From assembly GCA_026992215.1 (NCBI GenBank), contig JALXAI010000516.1, forward strand, positions 1 through 11,190: a stretch of 11,190 nt of DNA, in the 5' to 3' direction. Position 1 is the stretch's first letter. Every line of letters begins with the position of its first letter. The DNA comes from Desulfobacterales bacterium (GTDB taxonomy: Bacteria; Desulfobacterota; Syntrophobacteria; B119-G9). Shown here one piece after another: positions 5,239 to 11,190 of this stretch. The translations under genes and the position numbers were made by a program. Below the pieces are notes generated by a model. It did not search any database and was not told the origin of the DNA. It saw only the letters and a list, made by a program, of their open reading frames with translations.

Positions 5239-7121
5239 ATTCAATGGGAAGCCCGGAATGGTTAAAAAGCAAAATCGGGAGACGATTCGCTCTATACGTG
5301 ATTTTCCTGGGAATAGTAATGGCCATGGCGCTTTCCTTCCTTATATCTTATCAGCATTACAAAAACAGACTCTCCTACCTCAAGACCGAACTAGATAACA
5401 TAGTAGCAACCAGCAAGTCATTCATAGAGGAAAGTTTATGGATACTGGACATTCGCTCACTGAACCTCGTAATGCAGGGCTTTCTGATCAACAGCGATAT
5501 CGTGTTTGCTCAAATCACCGATGAAAACGGAAAAAGCATAGTCAGCAATGGAGTTCTGGACGCAGACAATGACATAATAAGAACAGTTCCCCTGTATCAT
5601 AAGGAAAAGGGAAAAATTTTTTTTCTGGGCAAACTTACGATCGCGGCCTCGAAGATGTCGGCTATCAAGGAAGCCAAGGCCTCGATTATGACAACCCTTT
5701 TCCAGAGCCTGTTATTGATGTTCATTATCTCCGTCAGTATCATTTACATTTTCTGGCATCTGGTTTCCAGGCATCTGATTGCGATTCAGGAATACACCAA
5801 GCGCATCACGCTGGACGAGCAGCAGGAGCCTCTGGCACTGGATCGTCCCGTTAACAAGTACACGAAAAACGATGAACTGGCCAGCACGGTAGATGCCATA
5901 AATCGTATGTACCAGAAGGCGATCGAAGCCTACCGGAAACTGGAAAACGAAACATCGGAAAAAATCAAGCTCGAACAGCAATTCCGACAGGCCCAGAAGA
6001 TGGAATCCATTGGCCGGCTAGCCGGAGGCATCGCGCATGATTTCAACAATTTTCTAAGCGTGATCCTGGGTTACTCCGACCTGCTGCTTGCTGAGCTGCC
6101 CCCCGACGACCCAACGGCCGAGCAAGTAGAGCTCATTCGCGATGCAGGGAGCAAAGCCGCAACGCTGACGCGGCAATTGCTGGCCTTCAGCCGCAAGCAG
6201 GTACTGGAAAAAAAGATCATATCATTAAACGATGTCATACGGGAATTTGTAAAGATTCTGGGCAAAATAGCAGGAGAAGACATAGTATTTAAAACCCATC
6301 TGTCAGACGCCAGCTGTACTGTCGAGGCCGATCCGGCTCAAATCGAACAGATGCTCATGAACCTTATAGTGAACGCCAAGGATGCCATGCCAGGCGGCGG
6401 TGAAATAATAATCGAAACCGCCGAGATACAGGTTGACAAGATCTACCAGGAAAAAAACCTGGAGTTCAAGCCGGGGAAATACGTTTTACTGACTATCAGC
6501 GATACCGGGGAAGGCATGGAAGAAGAGGTCCTGTCGAAAATATTTGACCCCTTCTTTACCACAAAGGAACAGGGCAAGGGAACCGGGCTCGGCCTCGCCA
6601 CCGTATATGGTATCGTTAAACAGCACGGCGGTTATATTTACGCGTACAGTGAAAAAAACATGGGAACAACATTTAAGATATATCTTCCGGCCACTGATAA
6701 AACTGTTGAAGAGGAAGAAAGTAAGTTTATCACCAAAGAGTTATCACAGGGAGATGAAACTATTCTGATAGTTGACGACAACGCATCCGTTCGTCGACTC
6801 ATCATGGATACCCTGAAGCCCCTGGGCTACAATTGCTTGCAGGCATCGTCCGGTGAAGATGCGATCAAAGTAGTTCGTAAATACAAGGCCGAAATTCACC
6901 TGCTGCTGACAGATGTTGTTATGCCCGGCATGAGTGGCAGAGAGCTTGCGGAAATAATCCAGAAAGAAAGGCCGGGAATCAAGGTAATCTTCATGTCCGG
7001 TTACACGGAAGATTCCATTGCCATCCATGGCGTGCTCAAGCAGGGGATTAATTACATCCCAAAACCAATTACTCCCATTGCATTAACCCAAAAAATCAGG
7101 ATCGTGTTGTCACGTAACTAA
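5235..7121 (+). CDS. Membrane hybrid sensor histidine kinase with C-terminal receiver domain
   Basis: 628 residues. Transmembrane helix about 18-38; periplasmic sensor about 40-154 containing ESLWILDIRSLNLVMQGFL (66-84) and VFAQITDENGK (90-100), a pattern of PAS-like kinase sensor domains; second helix about 155-174; HAMP linker 175-228; coiled coil to 250. The HisKA helix holds the phospho-acceptor H268 (GGIAHDFNNFL). The ATPase domain has the N box around N380, G1 DTGEGM (423-428), F box FDPFFTTK (437-444) and G2 GTGLGLA (449-455). The receiver (508-625) has D514/D515, phospho-acceptor D560 (LLTDVVMPGM), S588 and K610. All catalytic residues are present. GAAAGGG lies about 13 bases before the ATG; M4 is an alternative start. 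Coupled to the binding-protein gene by the ATGA overlap. No DNA-binding response regulator or phosphotransfer protein is in the window, so the final output is elsewhere. Confidence 0.93.
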   Translation: MNSMGSPEWLKSKIGRRFALYVIFLGIVMAMALSFLISYQHYKNRLSYLKTELDNIVATSKSFIEESLWILDIRSLNLVMQGFLINSDIVFAQITDENGKSIVSNGVLDADNDIIRTVPLYHKEKGKIFFLGKLTIAASKMSAIKEAKASIMTTLFQSLLLMFIISVSIIYIFWHLVSRHLIAIQEYTKRITLDEQQEPLALDRPVNKYTKNDELASTVDAINRMYQKAIEAYRKLENETSEKIKLEQQFRQAQKMESIGRLAGGIAHDFNNFLSVILGYSDLLLAELPPDDPTAEQVELIRDAGSKAATLTRQLLAFSRKQVLEKKIISLNDVIREFVKILGKIAGEDIVFKTHLSDASCTVEADPAQIEQMLMNLIVNAKDAMPGGGEIIIETAEIQVDKIYQEKNLEFKPGKYVLLTISDTGEGMEEEVLSKIFDPFFTTKEQGKGTGLGLATVYGIVKQHGGYIYAYSEKNMGTTFKIYLPATDKTVEEEESKFITKELSQGDETILIVDDNASVRRLIMDTLKPLGYNCLQASSGEDAIKVVRKYKAEIHLLLTDVVMPGMSGRELAEIIQKERPGIKVIFMSGYTEDSIAIHGVLKQGINYIPKPITPIALTQKIRIVLSRN

Positions 7122-7146
7122 GAGCGATAACCGAAAGCCAGGCGCG

Positions 7147-7179
7147 GGAATACCGGCGGCAGAAACTCGCCGGCATTCC
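7147..7179 (+). terminator. Hairpin downstream of the kinase gene, atypical terminator
   Basis: GGAATACCGGCG (7147-7158) pairs with CGCCGGCATTCC (7168-7179) with a single A-C mismatch and a 9-base loop, starting 25 bases after the kinase stop. It is GC-rich and well placed to end the transcript, but no T-run follows directly; the nearest is TTTTT near 7212. It may act as an RNA 3'-end stabiliser or with Rho. Confidence 0.4.
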
Positions 7180-7398
7180 GTATCCGGCTATTTGTCCCGG
7201 AACCAAACTCCTTTTTCTCAAATTTGATACTCGGAAACTTACGATACCTCCCTTGAGAGATACGACATTTTTGTACGTCTTATTTTTGTTTTTGCGTTCT
7301 TGCCCATAATCCTGTCAGCCTAATGCCAGAAGACACTGAAAAGAACAGGTTCCTTTGAGAGGAGAAAACTGGATAGTGGATTTTTTGAAGTATTGCCT

Positions 7399-7460
7399 GG
7401 TTGAGGAGGTTGAAAGGGTTGAGCACTCTTTTCATTCTTCCCTTTGTCCCTCGTCCCTTG
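7399..7460. repeat. Short tandem repeats (9-mer x3 and 7-mer x3)
   Basis: Three consecutive 9-mers GGTTGAGGA, GGTTGAAAG and GGTTGAGCA fill 7399-7425. After a 14-base gap come three 7-mers, CCCTTTG, TCCCTCG and TCCCTTG, at 7440-7460. The two tracts are purine-rich and pyrimidine-rich on the plus strand. They look like slippage-generated low-complexity intergenic DNA. Confidence 0.6.
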
Positions 7461-8001
7461 CAGCTTGGACCGCCAAAACGGCAGGGTACCAGGTTCCCGA
7501 ATCAGGGTGGAAAAACACGGATGAAAAGCACAATGAAAGGAAAAGCATCGCTTGCTACAGTTAACTTTACATAACGATTAACAAATAACTCCCCTAAACC
7601 TCTTGGTTGCAATTCCGCCGCCCTGCTGGTTTGGTTTTTCAATGTCCCTGATACTTCGCTCCCCGCGCCACCAACCTTATTGACGTGTGCCACCTGGTAT
7701 TTACAACTTGTGCGTTAAATATCCAGGCGAGAAAAATGAACAGGCGCCCTGCCAGAAGTTAAATCATGAGTCGTTTTCTGACCAATCTGCCCTATGGGTT
7801 TCTCGCAAAGGCGTGCGATTACATTTTTAAATACGCGATCTCCAGGAATCAACAATACCCCCGTCGTTTTCTCACGGGGAGGAGAAGAACTTCGGGAGCT
7901 ACCTTTTTCAAGGTGACGTCTCATCGTGCCGGAATTGCCCCTGTTCATTTTTGAGCGCCGGAAATAATGGGGCACCTTCCCAGCGCTTTGACCCGGGGAA
8001 C

Positions 8002-9645
8002 CTATCTTCCGGGGCATTCGGCAGCGATTTTCTCGCTAACCTTTCCTTCAAAAGATGACCGGAATTTTTTCTCGAACTCGGAAGCCAGCTTCAACGCTGC
8101 CTCCTTGAATTCATCCTTGTCCTTCCAGGTATTTATCGGTTTCAAGATCTCGGACGGAACACCGGGGCACTCTCTGGGAATCCACACCTTGAATACCGGA
8201 TCCTGTTCATAGCCCACGTCTTTAAGCTCCCCTTCCAGCGCCGCTCTTACCATTTTTCTCGTGAGGTTAATGTCCATTCTTTTTCCCACGCCATACGGGC
8301 CTCCGCTCCAGCCTGTGTTTACCAGGTAAACATCAACACCGAATTTTTTCATCTTCTCACCGAGCAGATGGGCATAATCCGATGGCAGTCTCGGCATAAA
8401 AGGCTCACCGAAAAAACGGGAAAACGTTGTCTGGGGCTCAACAATTCCCGTCTCCGTTCCGGCAAGCTTCGAGGTGTATCCCATCATAAACCAGAACATT
8501 GCCTGCTCAGGGGTAAGTTTTGATATAGGTGGCAATACACCATAAGCGTCAGCAGTGAGAAACAGGATAGATCTTGGGTGACCGGAAACCGACGATTCTT
8601 TGATATTGCTAAGGTAACTAAGAGGATAAGAAGCCCGTGAATTGGGAGTAAACCTGCTGTCATCCAAGTCAAAGGTTCCGTCCGGGTAAACCATGAGGTT
8701 CTCGACAATCGCCCCATGATTCAGGTAATAATCGGCATGAAAAGTAGCATTGTAAATCTCCGGTTCTTTTTCGGGATCAAGGTTAATCAACTTCGCATAG
8801 CAACCGTTTTCGAAGTTGGCAATTCCCTTATCGTCCCAGCCGTGCTCATCATCACCAAGCAATGCCCTTTCAGGGTCTGCAGAAAGTGTTGTCTTTCCGG
8901 TGCCCGAAAGGCCCAGGAGAAGCGCAGAGCTGCCGTCTCCGCCTTCATTGGCCGAGCAATGAAGGGGCAGGATATTGTATTCCGGCAGGTAAAAATTCAT
9001 AACTGTAAACATCAGTTTTTTTATGGATCCCATGTAAGCCGATCCGTAGACTATGCCAACCCTCTTGTCAAAATCCGCCACCACTGCCATATCAGAAGTA
9101 TTTCCGTCAGGAAGCTTCCTGAGCCTGCCGGCATACTTCTCGGCCATAACCTTATCAAGAGGCAACGCCAGCAGTAAAAAAGGGCTCGCATAAAAAATGC
9201 TCTTCGTAATGTCTTGCGGAACGGGCCTGAACATGTTGTCGATAAACAAAGCATGAAGCGGGCTATCGGTGATACATCGGACTGGCAGCGCGTAGGAGGG
9301 ATCCGCGCCCACAACCCTGTCCAGAACGTAAATAGTTCTCTTACTACGCAAAGCTACGATAGCATCATCAAACAGCATCTCGAACGTGTCAGGCTCAAGA
9401 GCGATAGCGTTCGGCGAAGTCCAGTCGATTATGTTCTCACTTTCTTTTCTTTTAACCATATATGTGTCTTTGGGGCTTCTACCCGACGACTCTACCGGCG
9501 TCCACGTAGCAAGGGTTCCGGTTTTTAAAACTATCGCATACTTTCGAGCCACCGAATCTTCAATCATTTTTTGCCGCGAAGGGTTCTCGATAACCGGGTG
9601 AAAACAGCCCAAAAGCCGCCCCACTTTTTCCATGTGCTCAGGCAT
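8002..9645 (-). CDS. pckA: Phosphoenolpyruvate carboxykinase (ATP)
   Basis: 547 residues, normal for the ATP-dependent family. The enzyme converts oxaloacetate and ATP to phosphoenolpyruvate, CO2 and ADP in the cytoplasm (gluconeogenesis, or the reverse anaplerotic direction in some anaerobes). Visible motifs: substrate-site GRSPKD (55-60); YMGSIKK (204-210) with the metal-site lysine; LPLHCSANEG (226-235) with the metal-ligand histidine; P-loop GLSGTGKTT (245-253); LLGDDEHGW (262-270) with the metal aspartates; FENGCYAK (278-285); NSRASYPL (335-342). The frame extends 18 codons upstream, but I choose the ATG at 9645 because AAGGAGGA (9653-9660 on the plus strand) lies 7 bases before it and MPEHMEKVG begins a natural N-terminus. 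It appears to be a single-gene unit with about 300 bp of upstream DNA. The sequence looks intact. Confidence 0.96.
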   Translation of the reverse strand: MPEHMEKVGRLLGCFHPVIENPSRQKMIEDSVARKYAIVLKTGTLATWTPVESSGRSPKDTYMVKRKESENIIDWTSPNAIALEPDTFEMLFDDAIVALRSKRTIYVLDRVVGADPSYALPVRCITDSPLHALFIDNMFRPVPQDITKSIFYASPFLLLALPLDKVMAEKYAGRLRKLPDGNTSDMAVVADFDKRVGIVYGSAYMGSIKKLMFTVMNFYLPEYNILPLHCSANEGGDGSSALLLGLSGTGKTTLSADPERALLGDDEHGWDDKGIANFENGCYAKLINLDPEKEPEIYNATFHADYYLNHGAIVENLMVYPDGTFDLDDSRFTPNSRASYPLSYLSNIKESSVSGHPRSILFLTADAYGVLPPISKLTPEQAMFWFMMGYTSKLAGTETGIVEPQTTFSRFFGEPFMPRLPSDYAHLLGEKMKKFGVDVYLVNTGWSGGPYGVGKRMDINLTRKMVRAALEGELKDVGYEQDPVFKVWIPRECPGVPSEILKPINTWKDKDEFKEAALKLASEFEKKFRSSFEGKVSEKIAAECPGR

Positions 9646-9890
9646 AATTTTTTCCTCCTTGAAGTATGGTGCAAATCCGCGATCGATCCCAAAACACAAA
9701 ACACGACTCCCCTGGCAAAAAATCTCGATAATCCAGTTAACATGGCATCATAGGTAAATAGGGGGGCAATACAGAGTGTTTTGGAAATGGCCGTAACGTC
9801 CGGATTCCCGGATGAGCAAAAAAGAAGTCATTTTGTATTCTACCAAACGTGCTTTAACAATGTTATAAATACTGCTCCACACCTAATAAA

Positions 9891-9917
9891 ATCATAAAAA
9901 AGAGGGAGGAATGTCAA
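9891..9917 (-). promoter_or_regulatory. Candidate promoter upstream of pckA
   Basis: On the minus strand a perfect TTGACA (9917-9912) is followed after a short 15-bp spacer by TATGAT (9896-9891). It would give a leader of about 240 bases before the pckA ATG at 9645. The AT-rich stretch 9820-9900 offers other weaker -10-like strings such as TATAAC. The spacer is shorter than the 17-bp ideal, so this is tentative. I recognised no riboswitch in the leader. Confidence 0.3.
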
Positions 9918-9941
9918 GGAAAAAGTAAGGCTTTCCATCGT

Positions 9942-10934
9942 TCACATGCTGTTTTTTTCCGAAATCAGATCAAGAAAGCCTTCGAACTCTCCCGGTAAAG
10001 GCGATCCGAAGGAGACTCTCTTGCCCGTTAAAGGATGTTCGAAGCTCAAAAAAGAGGCATGTAAGAGGTGCCTTTTCAGTTTCTGGATCCCTGACCGGAC
10101 CCTGGCATCGAGAATTGTTTTTGCCCTTTTTTTGCCTCCGTATGTAACGTCGCCAACTACCGGATGCCCCATATAACTCAAATGAGTCCGAATCTGGTGG
10201 GTTCTTCCAGTCTTGATTTCTACCTCAAGTAAGCTGAATTCTTTGAATCGAGCTATCACCTTCCACAAGGTGATTGCCCTTCTCCCCCCTTCCGCCACTA
10301 CCGCCATTTTCTTCCGATCCACTGGATGTCTGTTTATGCCGGTATCAATCAAGCCGGAATCTTTTTTCACGCTTCCGTAAACCAGGGCATGGTACCTTTT
10401 TTCTATACCGCCTTCTTTAAACTGACGCACAAGACTGGCGTAGGCTTCGGCAGTTTTCGCTACCACAAGTACCCCGGAGGTTTCTTTGTCCAGCCTGTGA
10501 ACGATGCCTGGCCTGAGAGGTGTCCCTTGAGGAGCAAGAGTCCCACAATGGTAAAGAAGGCCTTGAACCAATGTTCCCTCATAATTACCGGCCCCGGGAT
10601 GAACCACAAGACCGGCCGGCTTGTCCACTACAACTATTTGGCTATCTTCGTGGAGAAAATTCAATGGAAGTGGCTCAGGGCTTAGAGCACCGGTAACATC
10701 AGCCTTTTCCTGCAGGACCCCCCTTATTACATCTCCTTCCTTTACCAGGTAACTGGGCTTAGACGGACGTCCATTAACAAGAATTTTCCTTTCCTTGATA
10801 GCCTTTTTGGCACCCTCTCTTGATACGAAACCGGCATGCCTGACAAGATAAAGATCCAGCCTTGTCCCCGACTCGCTATCAGGCACAACAAGATCGATTA
10901 ACCTTCCAGCCTCATTCACCAATCTCCCGCTCAA
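9942..10934 (-). CDS. rluD: RluD-type 23S rRNA pseudouridine synthase (RluA family)
   Basis: 330 residues. An N-terminal S4 RNA-binding domain spans about 14-75 (GTRLDLYLVR at 23-32, then ILVNGRPSK at 51-59). The RluA-type catalytic domain follows: VVDKPAGLVVHPG (102-114), catalytic D149 in HRLDKETSG (146-154), KRYHALV (179-185) and TGRTHQIRTHL (242-252). The family isomerises uridines to pseudouridine; RluD modifies helix 69 of 23S rRNA, though the exact target cannot be fixed here. The best start is the TTG at 10934, whose first bases overlap the TGA of the upstream PIN/TRAM gene (TTGA). GAGGAGGGG lies 14 bases upstream. A GTG five codons later (10919) is possible. No ATG occurs before the S4 domain. 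The gene is probably translationally coupled to its upstream neighbour. Confidence 0.92.
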   Translation of the reverse strand: MSGRLVNEAGRLIDLVVPDSESGTRLDLYLVRHAGFVSREGAKKAIKERKILVNGRPSKPSYLVKEGDVIRGVLQEKADVTGALSPEPLPLNFLHEDSQIVVVDKPAGLVVHPGAGNYEGTLVQGLLYHCGTLAPQGTPLRPGIVHRLDKETSGVLVVAKTAEAYASLVRQFKEGGIEKRYHALVYGSVKKDSGLIDTGINRHPVDRKKMAVVAEGGRRAITLWKVIARFKEFSLLEVEIKTGRTHQIRTHLSYMGHPVVGDVTYGGKKRAKTILDARVRSGIQKLKRHLLHASFLSFEHPLTGKRVSFGSPLPGEFEGFLDLISEKNSM

Positions 10935-11190
10935 TGACTCTTGCGATGCCCCTCCTCTTTCAAAGTTGTAAAGATCATTCGCCCGGCAGTTGTCTGGAGA
11001 ACGGAAGTTACAGAAACATCCACTTCTTTGCCAAGATACTTGCTGGCGTTTTCCACCACCACCATGGTGCCGTCTTCAAGATACGCCACACCCTGCCCTT
11101 CTTCTTTGCCTTCCTTCATAATCTGAAGATGCAAAACTTCCCCGGGAAGAACAACAGGCTTCAGCGCACTTGCCAGCTTATTTATGTTCA
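10931..11190 (-). CDS. PIN/TRAM domain protein (YacL-like), C-terminal fragment
   Basis: The last 85 residues before the TGA at 10933-10931; the frame is open to the right edge, so the gene starts outside the window. The stretch NKLASALKPVVLPGE is followed by KEGKEEGQGVAYLEDGTMVV, then VDVSVTSVLQTTAGRMIFTTL. This is the conserved end of the PIN domain and the following TRAM domain of YacL-like proteins. PIN domains are Mg-dependent ribonuclease folds and TRAM domains bind RNA. The family usually carries N-terminal membrane helices and its cellular role is poorly defined; those helices and the PIN active-site acids are not visible here. It overlaps the pseudouridine synthase gene by 4 bases, so both are likely on one mRNA. 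Confidence 0.88.
   Translation of the reverse strand, partial: NINKLASALKPVVLPGEVLHLQIMKEGKEEGQGVAYLEDGTMVVVENASKYLGKEVDVSVTSVLQTTAGRMIFTTLKEEGHRKSH

Larger units (their letters stand above)
7122..8001. other. Gene-poor region between kinase and pckA
   Basis: 880 bp between convergent genes, which need terminators but no promoters. I see no convincing gene. Weak open frames at 7355-7564 (TTG start, plus), 7766-7954 (plus) and 7715-8017 (minus) have low-complexity or unnatural products. The region holds an imperfect hairpin at 7147-7179, short tandem repeats at 7399-7460, and a 6-bp stem CCCCGT/ACGGGG at 7859-7879 without a T-run. No standard intrinsic terminator was found for either flanking gene. 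Confidence 0.5.

Noticed and set aside
7355..7564. Plus-strand open frame with a TTG start
   Set aside because: It runs through the short tandem repeats and its product is low complexity with no family resemblance, although GAGAGGAG lies near the start.
7859..7879. CCCCGT/ACGGGG stem as a terminator for pckA
   Set aside because: No T-run on the minus strand and it lies more than 120 bases beyond the stop codon.
7715..8017. Minus-strand 100-codon open frame overlapping the end of pckA
   Set aside because: Composition is unnatural (clusters of Arg, Ser and Pro), it overlaps pckA in another frame and has no good ribosome site.
8716..9177. Plus-strand 153-codon open frame
   Set aside because: It lies wholly opposite pckA, which has all its active-site motifs.
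1..11190. CRISPR array, insertion sequence, phage genes or a defence system
   Set aside because: No regularly spaced repeats, transposase or phage motifs, or terminal inverted repeats were seen on either strand.

Overview
The window comes from a Gram-negative bacterium with roughly 45-50% GC. It most resembles the Deltaproteobacteria/Desulfobacterota. The reasons are a hopanoid side-chain gene (hpnJ), an orphan periplasmic binding protein paired with a hybrid histidine kinase, a C-terminal four-cysteine module that I associate with signalling proteins of that group, and degenerate CCTTCGA..AGGGCACCG-type intergenic repeats. The lineage is inferred from gene style only; there is no rRNA or tRNA in the window to confirm it.

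Left part (1-1740, minus strand): a lipid pair. A 408-residue protein with a degenerate nucleotidyltransferase-like N-terminus and a complete CDP-alcohol phosphatidyltransferase motif is followed, after 91 bp holding a perfect 10-bp hairpin, by the 5' end of hpnJ. HpnJ is the cobalamin-type radical SAM enzyme of cyclitol-ether hopanoid head groups, and it runs off the left edge. Diverging from these (1979-2860, plus) is a six-helix membrane protein ending in a coiled coil and a CxxC...CxxC zinc-ribbon-like module with no known output domain.

Centre (2861-7121, plus strand): about 1.6 kb without a convincing gene, containing a decayed tandem repeat, AT-rich direct repeats and possible gene relics. 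It leads into a tight two-gene sensory unit: a secreted family-3 solute-binding protein (4462-5238) whose stop overlaps the start of a membrane-bound hybrid histidine kinase with a C-terminal receiver (5235-7121). With no ABC permease nearby, the binding protein probably serves signalling.

Right part (7122-11190): an 880-bp gene-poor stretch with short repeats, then three minus-strand housekeeping genes: ATP-type phosphoenolpyruvate carboxykinase (pckA), an RluA-family 23S rRNA pseudouridine synthase of the RluD type, and the 3' end of a YacL-like PIN/TRAM protein. The last two overlap by 4 bases through a TTG start. I see no CRISPR array, intact insertion sequence, tRNA or rRNA. The least explained items are the fused lipid synthase beside hpnJ and the cysteine-module membrane protein; I did not find a clear new multi-gene system.
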